Both the position numbers and the translations under genes were made by a program. A stretch of DNA of 64,000 bases from Brevibacterium antiquum CNRZ 918 (GTDB lineage: Bacteria; Actinomycetota; Actinomycetes; Actinomycetales; Brevibacteriaceae), in contig NZ_FXZD01000001.1 in NCBI RefSeq assembly GCF_900169145.1, forward strand, positions 124,001 to 188,000, given 5' to 3'. Positions 34,856 through 45,002 of the stretch are shown here, in pieces (position 1 is the stretch's first letter; the number at the start of each line of letters is the position of its first letter). Below the pieces are notes generated by a model. That model was not told where the DNA came from. It saw only the letters and a list, made by a program, of their open reading frames with translations, and did no database searches.

Positions 34856-37027
34856 ATGGCCGGACTGATCAAACGCGAGGACATCGACGAGCTGCGCAGT
34901 CGAACCCGCATCGACGAGGTGGTAGGTGAGTTCGTCACGCTCAAGACCGCGGGAATCGGCTCGCTCAAGGGCTTGTGCCCCTTCCACGATGAGAAGACTC
35001 CCTCGTTCACCGTCCGACCCCAGGTTGGGATGTATCACTGCTTCGGCTGTGGTGAGTCCGGCGATGTCTTCGCTTTCCTGCAGAAGGTCGAACAGCTCAG
35101 CTTCGTCGAAACTGTCGAATCGTTGGCCGGCAAAATCGGGATGCATCTGCGCTACGAAGATGGCAAGGGTCCCGATCGGGAGCAGGCCAGCCGGCGACAA
35201 CGGCTGCTGGAGATGCACGAGGTCGCGCAGCGCTTCTTCACACAGTCACTCGAAGGGGAGCAGGGGCAGATCGGTCGGGAGTTCCTCGAAGGCCGCGGCT
35301 TCCCCAGCAGCTCGAGTCAGGAGTTCGGCCTCGGCTTCGCACCCAAGTCCTGGGATTCGCTGACCAAGCAGCTCAAGCGTGCTGGTTTCAGCGAGGAGGA
35401 GATTCTAGCCGGTGGCTTGGCCAGTGAAGGCGGCCGCGGCATCTACGACCGTTTCCGCGGCAGAGTCGTCTGGCCCATCAAGGACATGACCTCTCGGACC
35501 ATCGGCTTCGGCGCCAGACGTCTGTTCGATGACGACCAGGGGCCGAAGTATCTGAATACTCCAGAGACCGCCCTTTATCACAAGAACCAGGTGCTCTACG
35601 GGTTGGACCTGGCCAAGAAGGATATCGCGAAGACCAAGCGCGTGGTCATCGTCGAAGGCTACACGGATGTCATGGCCGCCCACCTGGCCGGTGTCACACA
35701 AGCGGTGGCCACGTGTGGAACGGCCTTCGGACCCGAACATGTGAAGATCGTGAGGCGGCTGCTCGGCGACGATCCGACGGGGCAGGTGATCTTCACCTTC
35801 GACGGAGACGCTGCGGGACAGAAAGCGGCACTGCGAGCCTTCGAGTTCGAAAGCGAGTTCACGGCTCAGACCTTCGTCGCCGTCGAACCCGATGGGCTCG
35901 ACCCATGCGACCTGCGGATGCAGAAGGGGGATGGTGCGCTGCGCGAACTCATCGACGGTCGCAAGCCGCTCTTCGAGTTCGTCATCACCACCGCGATCTC
36001 TCGCTACGACCTTGACTCAGTCGAGGGCAGGATCGCTGCTGTGAAAGCCAGTGCCGAGGTCCTGGCCGATATTCGTGATCGCAACAGCCTCAGCCACTAC
36101 TATCGCTTCGTCGCCGGTCGCATCGGCGTCGACATCGACGAGGTGGAATCCGCGGTCAGGGATGCCAGAAAGCGACCGAAGAAGGCGCAGTCGAACCAGA
36201 GCCGTCAGACTCAGGGCGGATCGTCGCAGGCTCCTTCCCAGGCCCCTCCGGGACCGCCGCAGGCTTCGCCCACTGGCCCGCAGGCTTCCTTCGGTGCCCC
36301 GCAGGCGCAGATGAACGCATCGCAGGGACAGGCTGCCAGGTGGAAACAGAACCGGTCGGCTCCGGGGCAGGAGCGATCCGCACAGCAGGCTCCCGGGCAG
36401 CAGACAACCGGGCACGGTCAGTATCCGGCGATCAACGGTCAACGCTCGACCACTGGGTTCGCACCCGGACCCACAGGGGCAGGCACCGGAAGAGACGACA
36501 CCGCCATCGAATACGTCTACGATGAACGCCCCGACGTGTCGAACCTGTCGGCACCGATCAGCCCCGCTCGCCTCAAGACAGAGAAGGGCGCCCTGATGGT
36601 GGCGCTGCAGCATCCAGAGTTCGTCAACGCCAAACTCTTCGACTCGCTGTCCGCACGAGCCTTCGAGCACCCCGGGTATCGTCGGATCCAGTCAGCGGTC
36701 AAGGCCGCGGGAGGATTGAAGTCAGTCGGGTCCGCTGACGCAACGCGTTGGGCAGATGCCGTCCTCGACGCCAGTGCCGAGGATCTCAGGCCCTATGTCA
36801 CGCAACTGCTCGTGACACCCCTGCCGGTGGCAGACGGCGTCAGTGCGGAGGGATTCGCTAGGGGCATTGTGGCCCGCCTCTTCGACTACGATCTCGAGCG
36901 GATCGCCAAGGAGCTGCATTCTCGACTGCAGCGGCAGGACACCACGGACACTGATGCGCAGACGACGCTTCTGGGGCAGCTGCAGGTCCTCGAACAGCAC
37001 AGGGCGCGGTTGAAGACACTGATGTGA
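34856..37027 (+). CDS. dnaG: DNA primase
   Basis: 723 residues. The N-terminal zinc finger is CPFHDEKTPSFTVRPQVGMYHCFGCG (residues about 41–66). The RNA polymerase domain carries RVVIVEGYTDVMAAH (TOPRIM glutamate) and FTFDGDAAGQKAALRAF (TOPRIM DxD). A long, disordered Gln/Ser/Pro-rich insert follows (about residues 450–560, repeats of QAP/QAS), longer than in E. coli DnaG, then the C-terminal helicase-binding helices. The enzyme lays primers for replication. It starts 3 nt after the dgt stop. Confidence 0.96.
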   Translation: MAGLIKREDIDELRSRTRIDEVVGEFVTLKTAGIGSLKGLCPFHDEKTPSFTVRPQVGMYHCFGCGESGDVFAFLQKVEQLSFVETVESLAGKIGMHLRYEDGKGPDREQASRRQRLLEMHEVAQRFFTQSLEGEQGQIGREFLEGRGFPSSSSQEFGLGFAPKSWDSLTKQLKRAGFSEEEILAGGLASEGGRGIYDRFRGRVVWPIKDMTSRTIGFGARRLFDDDQGPKYLNTPETALYHKNQVLYGLDLAKKDIAKTKRVVIVEGYTDVMAAHLAGVTQAVATCGTAFGPEHVKIVRRLLGDDPTGQVIFTFDGDAAGQKAALRAFEFESEFTAQTFVAVEPDGLDPCDLRMQKGDGALRELIDGRKPLFEFVITTAISRYDLDSVEGRIAAVKASAEVLADIRDRNSLSHYYRFVAGRIGVDIDEVESAVRDARKRPKKAQSNQSRQTQGGSSQAPSQAPPGPPQASPTGPQASFGAPQAQMNASQGQAARWKQNRSAPGQERSAQQAPGQQTTGHGQYPAINGQRSTTGFAPGPTGAGTGRDDTAIEYVYDERPDVSNLSAPISPARLKTEKGALMVALQHPEFVNAKLFDSLSARAFEHPGYRRIQSAVKAAGGLKSVGSADATRWADAVLDASAEDLRPYVTQLLVTPLPVADGVSAEGFARGIVARLFDYDLERIAKELHSRLQRQDTTDTDAQTTLLGQLQVLEQHRARLKTLM

Positions 37028-37081
37028 AGTCTGTGATTCTCGCTTGAAAACGTGAAATAGTGCACAATTGCAATTTTGCAG

Positions 37082-37111
37082 TTGGTGAAAAGTTGCACGA
37101 GATGCAAAAAT
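37082..37111 (+). promoter_or_regulatory. TetR promoter with operator candidate
   Basis: TTGGTG (37082–37087) and AAAAAT (37106–37111) are 18 bp apart, with ATG 37118 6 nt further. The inverted repeat TTGCA-CGAGA-TGCAA (37093–37107) lies between the two boxes; a palindromic ATTGCAAT occurs upstream at 37067–37074. This is the usual arrangement for a self-repressed TetR gene. Confidence 0.5.
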
Positions 37112-37117
37112 GGTCTC

Positions 37118-37762
37118 ATGCGTGAATCCGAACCCGAATCCCTCCGTGCCAAAAAGGCGCGTCAGACGCGTCATGCGCTGCATGACGCGGCGATTACTCG
37201 AGTTCTCGATGAGGGGCTCGAATGCGCGACGGTGGCGAACATCGCTGCCGACGTCGGCGTATCCACACGAACATTCTTCAACTACTACGCGACGAAGGAA
37301 GACGCCATCGTTGGACTCGATGAGTCCAATATCGACGCCAAGTTGGTCGATGACTACGTCCACGCCGATTCCGGAATGGGCGATCTGGCCGAGGATACTG
37401 CCCGATTCGTCCGAGAGGTGCTGCTCATGGGTTCGATGGATCCGAGTCTGCCGGCCCGGCGCAGGAAGCTGTTCGCCCGCTATCCGGAGCTGGTCAGCAA
37501 ACGCTTCGATCGGGCCGAGGCTCTCGAAGAACTTGTGGCCGAACACGTGCTGGCGCGCTTGCTCGTCCTCGGGCAGAAGTTCTCCACCGAAGATTCGGCC
37601 TGGGCCAGCGCCAGGATGCTGACCCAACTGTGCCGGGTGCCCTTGAACCACGCTGGCCAGACTGTCAAGCGCTCACCCGAACGCATCGACGACACGACCG
37701 GCACACAACCACTCTTCGAAGAGTCATTGGGTCTCTTCCTCAAGGTTCTGGACCGACTATGA
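37118..37762 (+). CDS. TetR-family transcriptional regulator
   Basis: 214 residues from ATG 37118. The helix-turn-helix domain is KKARQTRHALHDAAITRVLDEGLECATVANIAADVGVSTRTFFNYYATKEDAIVG; the remaining 150 residues are a ligand-binding TetR C-domain. The stop overlaps the MFS transporter ATG by 4 bp, so repressor and pump are made together, a frequent drug-efflux arrangement. No Shine-Dalgarno is visible; a leaderless start is likely. Confidence 0.92.
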   Translation: MRESEPESLRAKKARQTRHALHDAAITRVLDEGLECATVANIAADVGVSTRTFFNYYATKEDAIVGLDESNIDAKLVDDYVHADSGMGDLAEDTARFVREVLLMGSMDPSLPARRRKLFARYPELVSKRFDRAEALEELVAEHVLARLLVLGQKFSTEDSAWASARMLTQLCRVPLNHAGQTVKRSPERIDDTTGTQPLFEESLGLFLKVLDRL

Positions 37763-39540
37763 CAAAGGCTGAAATGAGAAGTAAACAGGGACTGAGAACT
37801 GGCGAGATGGCCACGACCCCGGAAGACAGTAGTGAGCCCGAGCAGATGACGACATCTGCGATCATCCTGCTCTTCGTGGGACTGATGATCGCCATGTTCA
37901 TGTTCTCCCTCAACCAGACCGTGCTGGCGACCGCCCTGCCGACGATCGTCGGTGAACTCAACGGCGTCGACCAGATGCTGTGGGTGTCCACCTCGTTCAT
38001 GCTCGCCTCGACGATCATGATGCCGATCTACGGCAAGGTGGGTGACCTGTTCGGTCGCAAGCCGCTGTTCATGTTCGCGATCTGCTGCTTCCTGCTGGGC
38101 TCGGCTTTCGCCCTCATTGCAAACGATATGTCGATGCTCATCTTCGGTCGTGTCCTCCAGGGCATCGGCGGTGGCGGAATGATGATTCTGGCTCAGTCCA
38201 TCATCGCTTCCGTCGTCCCGGCCCGTGAACGCGGTAAGTACATGGGCATCATGGGGTCGGCCTTCGCAGTCTCCTCGGTGGCTGGCCCCCTCATCGGTGG
38301 TTGGCTGACTGAAGGACCCGGCTGGCGCTGGGCCTTCGCAATCAACTTCCCCCTCGGCATCATCGCTCTCATCGCCGCTGCCATCTTCCTCAAGGTGCCC
38401 AAGCGCGCACACGGCCCGCGTCCGAAGATCGACGTCGTCGGAATGGCCCTCGTCTCGATTGTCACCTCCTGCATCGTCCTCGTCTCCGCGTGGGGCGGAC
38501 ACGACTATGAGTGGGGCTCGTGGCAGATAAACGGCCTCATCATCGTCGGCGTCCTCGCGATCGCCGGATTCATCTTCGTCGAGCTCAAGGTCAGCGAGCC
38601 AGTCATCCCGCTGTACCTGTTCAAAAACCGCGACTTCCTGCTCTGCACCATCGCGGGCCTGTTCATCGGAGTCGCGATGTTCGGCGTCCTGTCCTACATG
38701 CCCACCTACCTTCAGATGGTGCACGGTATCGACGCCACGAAGGCAGGACTGATGATGGTCCCGATGATGGGGACGATGCTCATCTCCTCGACCCTCATCG
38801 GCTTCGTCGTCTCCCGCACCGGCAAGTACAAGAAGTACCCCCTCATGGGCGTGCTGATCATAGCCGCCGCGTTGGTTCTGCTCTCGCAGCTCAAGGCCGA
38901 AAGCGCGGCATGGGAGACGATGGGCTGTCTGGCTCTGCTGGGACTCGGACTGGGCCTGAGCATGCAGACGCTCGTCCTCGTCGTCCAGAACGCCTTCCCC
39001 GTCGCCATGGTGGGAACAGCGACTGCATCGAACAACTACTTCCGACAGGTCGGCGCGACCCTGGGCATGGCCTTCATCGGGTCGGTATTCACACAGCGCC
39101 TCCTGGACAACATCAAGGACGGGATGAGCGGGCTGGCGAAGGCCAATCCCGCACAGCCGCTGCCCAAGATCTCCTCAACAGGGTTGACACCCGAGATCGT
39201 GTCGAACATGCCTGAGCCGCTGCATACCCTCATCATCACGTCGTACAATGATGCGTTGGTGCCGCTGTTCCTGTGGGTCGCGCCTCTGGCAGTCCTTGGT
39301 TTCATCTTCCTGTGCTTCCTGCCGAATACCCCGCTGGCGCAGACATTGAAGACTGACACCGCGAAACGCGAACTCGTCAGCGTGGGCACCGGCTCATCCG
39401 ATAATCTCAAGGACGCTTCCGGTAGCCTCGCCGACTCATCGGATAGTCTGGCTGAGAAGGCTAGGCTGAAGGAGTCGACTCATGACGGTACTGACAATAC
39501 TCAACGCCCCCGGGACAGAGATTCCCGACCAGCTCACTGA
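37759..39540 (+). CDS. MFS drug-efflux transporter (DHA2, 14-helix type)
   Basis: 593 residues from ATG 37759, overlapping the tetR stop. Fourteen membrane helices are expected (EmrB/QacA group). Signature motifs are GKVGDLFGRKPLF (loop 2–3 motif A), RVLQGIGGGGMMI (motif B) and SVAGPLIGGWLTEGPGWRWAFAINFPLGI (motif C/antiporter type). A Ser/Asp/Leu-rich C-terminal tail of about 60 residues (SSDNLKDASGSLADSSDSLAEKA) is predicted to be cytoplasmic. The end overlaps the next gene by 59 bp. It probably exports a hydrophobic toxic compound; the substrate is unknown. Confidence 0.92.
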   Translation: MTKAEMRSKQGLRTGEMATTPEDSSEPEQMTTSAIILLFVGLMIAMFMFSLNQTVLATALPTIVGELNGVDQMLWVSTSFMLASTIMMPIYGKVGDLFGRKPLFMFAICCFLLGSAFALIANDMSMLIFGRVLQGIGGGGMMILAQSIIASVVPARERGKYMGIMGSAFAVSSVAGPLIGGWLTEGPGWRWAFAINFPLGIIALIAAAIFLKVPKRAHGPRPKIDVVGMALVSIVTSCIVLVSAWGGHDYEWGSWQINGLIIVGVLAIAGFIFVELKVSEPVIPLYLFKNRDFLLCTIAGLFIGVAMFGVLSYMPTYLQMVHGIDATKAGLMMVPMMGTMLISSTLIGFVVSRTGKYKKYPLMGVLIIAAALVLLSQLKAESAAWETMGCLALLGLGLGLSMQTLVLVVQNAFPVAMVGTATASNNYFRQVGATLGMAFIGSVFTQRLLDNIKDGMSGLAKANPAQPLPKISSTGLTPEIVSNMPEPLHTLIITSYNDALVPLFLWVAPLAVLGFIFLCFLPNTPLAQTLKTDTAKRELVSVGTGSSDNLKDASGSLADSSDSLAEKARLKESTHDGTDNTQRPRDRDSRPAH

Positions 39541-40447
39541 CCTCGCTCGGAGGGAGGATGTCGAGCTTCGGATCGTCGAGGCCCACGAGCTGGGCTCCGC
39601 TCTGCCCGGCACCGATGTCCTCCTTCTCTGGGATTTCTTCTCAAAGGCGCTGCGCAGCGAATTCGGAACCGCCGACAGCCTGAAGTGGATCCACGCGGCC
39701 GCGGCAGGGGTTGACTCGCTGCTGTTCGACGAACTCACGGCCTCTGACGTCGTGGTCACGAATGCCCGGGGAATATTCGACCGACCGATTGCAGAATTCG
39801 TGCTCAACTACATCCTCATCCATGCGAAGAACTCGCTGCGATCGCTTGAGGATCAGCGGGATTCGGTCTGGAATCGTCGATCGACCAAGAATCTGGCCGG
39901 CTCTCATGCCATGATCGTGGGCACCGGTTCGATCGGCCGGGAGATCGCCAGGGTCCTCAGCGCCCTCGACGTCAACGTCACCGGAGCCGGCAGCCACGCT
40001 CGGACCGGAGATGCTGACTTCGGGACCGTCATCGACTCCGCGCAGCTGAGTTCTCATCTGTCCGGGGTGGACTGGGTCATCAACATCGCGCCGCTGACGG
40101 ACAAAACGAAGAATCTCATCGACGCCGAGGTGTTCGCCGCCATGGACCCCAGCGCCTACTTCGTCAATGTCGGCCGTGGTGAGGGCGTGGTCACCTCCGA
40201 CCTCGTCAACGCGCTCGAGACTGGCCAGATCTCTGGCGCTGGACTCGACGTCTTCGACGAAGAGCCGCTGCCCGCCGAACATCCCTTGTGGCAGGCGGAC
40301 AACGTCATCGTCACCCCGCACATGAGTGGGGACACCGATGGATGGCGCATGCGTCTGGCCAACCAGTTCGTCGACCTGTTTGAGAAATACGTGGCAGGCG
40401 AGACGTTCCCGCACACGGTGGACAAGGCAGCCGGATACGTACGATGA
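39482..40447 (+). CDS. D-isomer-specific 2-hydroxyacid dehydrogenase
   Basis: 321 residues with AAGGAG 8 nt before ATG. The NAD-binding Rossmann core is MIVGTGSIGREIARVL; catalytic residues fit FVNVGRGEGVV (Arg), DVFDEEPLPAEHPLW (Glu) and VIVTPHMSGDTDG (His). The N-terminal half is the substrate domain (WIHAAAAGVDSLLF). It belongs to the GhrA/hydroxypyruvate-reductase-like group of the family; the substrate is not fixed. It is co-transcribed with the transporter, overlapping it by 59 bp, and followed by a membrane protein with ATGA overlap. Confidence 0.93.
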   Translation: MTVLTILNAPGTEIPDQLTDLARREDVELRIVEAHELGSALPGTDVLLLWDFFSKALRSEFGTADSLKWIHAAAAGVDSLLFDELTASDVVVTNARGIFDRPIAEFVLNYILIHAKNSLRSLEDQRDSVWNRRSTKNLAGSHAMIVGTGSIGREIARVLSALDVNVTGAGSHARTGDADFGTVIDSAQLSSHLSGVDWVINIAPLTDKTKNLIDAEVFAAMDPSAYFVNVGRGEGVVTSDLVNALETGQISGAGLDVFDEEPLPAEHPLWQADNVIVTPHMSGDTDGWRMRLANQFVDLFEKYVAGETFPHTVDKAAGYVR

Positions 40448-41049
40448 CCGAGAAGTCAGACCATGCTGCCCAGCGGGCGTTCCTCGCTCAGGTTGTCAGT
40501 GAACTCATAGCGGTGCGCCGCGCACGACTGCTGAGCATGCTCGTTTTGGCCCTCGCAATGCTCGTCGCCGGTCTCGGCGCGGCGATGCAGGCGCAGGGGA
40601 CTCGGGTGGACACGGTTCTGCTGTTCTCCGCCTTCAGCCTCATCATGATTGGAATCGTGTGTGCGCTGGGTGCGATCGTCGCATGGACGAGGATCAATCG
40701 TGACGTACTTGACTCAGTCGCCTCCGCCAGACCGGCCCGTGCCCGTGCGCCCAGGAGCCGCAACGCGGGAATGGCTGTGGCGACTGGCTTTGCGGTGCTC
40801 GGTATTCTGTCCGGATGGACGCTGTTCTCGACGACACCGATCCTGGCAGTCGCTGTCGTGCTGGCATGTGCGATCCTCGCCTGTCTGGGACCGATATGGG
40901 CCAACGAACTCTCGAGCGCCGATGATCGATTCGCCGTGATTCTCGACAGTGACGACGCTCTGGCCAATCGGTTCCGCACCTATACCCCGATCTGGCTCCA
41001 CGACGCGGTCGAGAATGAGAAGGCACGCCAGGGCAGAGCACGAGCCTGA
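40444..41049 (+). CDS. Hypothetical membrane protein
   Basis: 201 residues, ATGA overlap with the preceding dehydrogenase. Four hydrophobic helices are seen (LSMLVLALAMLVAGLGAAM, TVLLFSAFSLIMIGIVCALGAIVAW, AGMAVATGFAVLGILSGWTLF, ILAVAVVLACAILACLGPIW). The N- and C-termini look cytoplasmic; a short Arg-rich loop is in the middle. I do not recognise a family. A bidirectional terminator lies 95 bp behind. Confidence 0.75.
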   Translation: MTEKSDHAAQRAFLAQVVSELIAVRRARLLSMLVLALAMLVAGLGAAMQAQGTRVDTVLLFSAFSLIMIGIVCALGAIVAWTRINRDVLDSVASARPARARAPRSRNAGMAVATGFAVLGILSGWTLFSTTPILAVAVVLACAILACLGPIWANELSSADDRFAVILDSDDALANRFRTYTPIWLHDAVENEKARQGRARA

Positions 41050-41144
41050 GCAGCCTCCAGCCTCGCCGGCCACCGGCCGCGCCTGGACACCCCAGCAGAC
41101 GTAAACAGGAGAGCACTCGAGACGAGCCACCATTCTCAGACAGC

Positions 41145-41179
41145 GAAGCGCCCGCAGCCATTCAGGCTGCGGGCGCTTC
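41145..41179. terminator. Bidirectional terminator
   Basis: GAAGCGCCCGCAGCC (41145–41159) is perfectly inverted at 41165–41179 around ATTCA. It lies between the membrane-protein gene (plus) and gapB (minus). Confidence 0.9.
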
Positions 41180-41199
41180 CGGATGGGAACAGGATCAGG

Positions 41200-42627
41200 T
41201 CAGGGGAACGCGGGAACGTCGACCCCGGCCATCTTCGCCACACAGCGAATGACCTGGCAGCTGTAGCCGAACTCGTTGTCGTACCAGACGTAGACGACGA
41301 CACGATCTTCATCGACGATGGTGGCCAAACCATCGACGACACCTGCTCGCTTCGAACCGACGAGGTCGCTGGAGACCAGCTCGGGAGAGGAGACGTAGTC
41401 GATCTGATTGCGCAACGACGAATTCATCGAGGTCTCACGCAGGAATTCGTTGAGCTCATCGACGCTCGTTGCAGTCTCAAGGTTGAGGTTGAGAATCGCC
41501 ATCGACACGTTCGGTGTCGGAACGCGGATCGCGTTGCCTGAGAGCTTGCCTTTGAGCTCTGGCAGAGCCTTTGCCACGGCCTTGGCCGCTCCGGTCTCCG
41601 TGAGGACCATGTTGAGGCCGGCGGCGCGACCACGACGGGAGCCCTTGTGGAAGTTGTCGATGAGGTTCTGGTCATTGGTGAATGAGTGCACCGTCTCGAC
41701 GTGGCCGTTGCGGACCCCGTACTTGTCATGGAGGGCCTTGAGCACCGGGGTGATCGCGTTCGTGGTGCACGATGCCGCTGACATCACCGTATCGTCATCG
41801 AGGATGGCAGCGTCGTTGACTCCGTAGACGATGTTCTTGACGTCGCCCTTGCCGGGGGCAGTGAGGATGACCTTTGACGCGCCGGGGCACTCGAGGTGTT
41901 TGGACAGGCCCTCTTCGTCGCGCCATTTTCCCGTGTTGTCGACGATGACGGCATCGTTGATGCCGTATTCGGTGTAATCGACCTGCGAGGGATCGTTGGA
42001 GTAGATGACCTGGATCAGTGTGCCGTTGGCCTGGATCGTGTTGGCGTCTTCATCGACGACGATGCTGCCGTCGAAATTGCCGTGCACGGAGTCACGCCGC
42101 AGCAGCGAGGCACGCTTGACGATGTCATCATCGCTGCCCTTGCGGACGACGATCGCACGCAGACGCATACCTGTGCCGCCGGCGCGATCAATGAGAATGC
42201 GGGCCAACAGCCGGCCGATGCGGCCGAAGCCGTAGAGCACGATGTCGCGAACTGCACCGTCTTCAGCATTGGTGCCCGCCACCGAGTCCAGCTCGGTGGA
42301 GAGGAAGTCCTCGATGGAGTCGGACTGTTCCTGCTGTTTCTGGATGAGGCGGCCCAAGTCGATTCGGGTGGGCCCTAGGTCGAGCTCGGTCAGGGCCCGA
42401 ACGATCTTGACTGTCACCTCGATGTCGAGATCCTCGCCGAGGAAGTGGCGGGCGTAGCGGTGAGCCTTGATCATCCCGGTCACCGACTTGTTCAGCAGAG
42501 ACCGACCGAACAGCGTCAGCAGAACATCATTCTCGCGATACAGGCGTCCGGTCAGTGGGATGAGTTCTTCGGCGGCAGTCTGCTTGTTCGCCCATTCATT
42601 CAGGCGAGCCGTCGTTGCATCAGTCAA
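41200..42627 (-). CDS. gapB: Glyceraldehyde-3-phosphate dehydrogenase, GapB type with N-terminal extension
   Basis: 475 residues from TTG 42627, with AGGAG upstream. The catalytic domain occupies residues about 125–470: IVLYGFGRIGRLLARIL binds NAD(P), and the nucleophile is Cys287 in SAASCTTNAITPVLKAL. The ~125-residue N-terminal extension, mostly helical, is known from the C. glutamicum GapB/GapX type (about 480 residues), which serves gluconeogenesis with NADP. That role is inferred here from similarity of layout. The gene is monocistronic. Confidence 0.9.
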   Translation of the reverse strand: MTDATTARLNEWANKQTAAEELIPLTGRLYRENDVLLTLFGRSLLNKSVTGMIKAHRYARHFLGEDLDIEVTVKIVRALTELDLGPTRIDLGRLIQKQQEQSDSIEDFLSTELDSVAGTNAEDGAVRDIVLYGFGRIGRLLARILIDRAGGTGMRLRAIVVRKGSDDDIVKRASLLRRDSVHGNFDGSIVVDEDANTIQANGTLIQVIYSNDPSQVDYTEYGINDAVIVDNTGKWRDEEGLSKHLECPGASKVILTAPGKGDVKNIVYGVNDAAILDDDTVMSAASCTTNAITPVLKALHDKYGVRNGHVETVHSFTNDQNLIDNFHKGSRRGRAAGLNMVLTETGAAKAVAKALPELKGKLSGNAIRVPTPNVSMAILNLNLETATSVDELNEFLRETSMNSSLRNQIDYVSSPELVSSDLVGSKRAGVVDGLATIVDEDRVVVYVWYDNEFGYSCQVIRCVAKMAGVDVPAFP

Positions 42628-42680
42628 AGGTCGTATCTCCTCGGTCAGTTAGCGAATTCTCGCCCAGTCTAACGGGTCGC

Positions 42681-43721
42681 CTACTCGCGTTTCGTCTGGT
42701 GCTCGTCGTATCGCCGGAATCCGAGCAGCGTCAGTGCGACGATGCCGGCACCGGTCAGGAGTGCACCGAGGCTCTGGATCTGGACCTGGGGCTCGACGAG
42801 GCGGTATTCGGGTGAGGGATCTTCCTGCGGCCGCGGTGGATTCGCGGTCCCGATCCAGGCCGCAACGAACAGGACTATCCGGGCGAAGATATTCATCGTC
42901 AGCATGATCGCGATGATCGAACCGAACACGCCTGCGGCTTTGTTGCCGGAGAAGATCTCGACGAGGACCGTGGCCAGGTTGAGGAGGATCGTGAAGGCCA
43001 CAGCACCGATGAGTGAGCCCCTCATCTTGGCTCTCTTGCCCACCGGATGGTCGGGCAGCATGGTGAAGAGGAACATGAAGATCAGCCACGCGGCGCCCAG
43101 AGTGATGATGATCGGAACGACGACCAGCAGGCCCGAGGCCCACCCTGGAAGATTGAGCTTCTCGCTGATGAGCGGCTGGAGGCCGCTGCCGATGACGGTC
43201 AATGCCACGGTGAGCAGCAGGCCGATGATGAGTCCCAGGAGCGTTGCAACGTTGTTGAGGATCTTCTTGACGAACGTTTTGTCGGGGACGACGTCATCGA
43301 AGTCTGCGTGCAGCTGCGCTCTCACGGCGGCACCGAGGTTGCCGATGAATCCCTGCCCTGTGTAGAGGGCGGCCAGGATGGCGATGATTCCGACCGACTG
43401 CCAGCTGGTGAGGAAGCTCTCCAACTGATCTGTCAGTGACGAATTTCCGCCCACCTGCGTCTCGATCTGCTCGACGACGACGGGGAGGAGCTCCGGCCTC
43501 AGCACATCGAGGACGAACCCCAGACTTGCGAAGGTGAACATCGCGATCGGCATCACCGCGAGGACTAGGAAGTAGGTGATAGCGCCACCGAACTGATTGC
43601 CCAGCCGCTCGCCGAAACGCTTGATCGCGCGCATCAGATGAGCGGGACCCGGCTGGGTGATGGCGTTGTGGCCGGCTTCGGCCACGGTGTTGCGTGAGGC
43701 CAGTACTTTGGCTGGTGCCAC
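42681..43721 (-). CDS. YihY/BrkB-family membrane protein
   Basis: 346 residues from GTG 43721 with AAGGAG upstream; -10 TAAGAT and a -35-like TTGAAA lie further upstream. Six hydrophobic segments are predicted, with the family pattern RFGERLGNQFGGAITYFLVLAVMPIAMFTFASLGFVLD and YTGQGFIGNLGAAVRAQLHADFDD. The family was once called ribonuclease BN but is an inner-membrane protein of unknown function. The final helix is followed by a short charged tail. Confidence 0.88.
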   Translation of the reverse strand: MAPAKVLASRNTVAEAGHNAITQPGPAHLMRAIKRFGERLGNQFGGAITYFLVLAVMPIAMFTFASLGFVLDVLRPELLPVVVEQIETQVGGNSSLTDQLESFLTSWQSVGIIAILAALYTGQGFIGNLGAAVRAQLHADFDDVVPDKTFVKKILNNVATLLGLIIGLLLTVALTVIGSGLQPLISEKLNLPGWASGLLVVVPIIITLGAAWLIFMFLFTMLPDHPVGKRAKMRGSLIGAVAFTILLNLATVLVEIFSGNKAAGVFGSIIAIMLTMNIFARIVLFVAAWIGTANPPRPQEDPSPEYRLVEPQVQIQSLGALLTGAGIVALTLLGFRRYDEHQTKRE

Positions 43722-43892
43722 TTCGTGCTCCTTCGATCTTAACCCGCAGATGTCTGTTTCAAGACTAACCGCTGGGAACGCGCTGAGAGTGGTGGATCGT
43801 GCTTCTAATCCAGACTTCTGACCATGCTGGTTCTGTCTTCGACAGTGCAGTCCGCTGGTTCCACGCTGTCTGCGGGGTCTTCACCAGCATCA

Positions 43893-44930
<1,038 letters not shown>

Positions 44931-45002
44931 GGTCTGCTCCCTCGCGAAGGTGCCTGAGTAGTCTCATTGAGTCCCAGCCTACGTCTCACCGCCGGACTGT
45001 GG

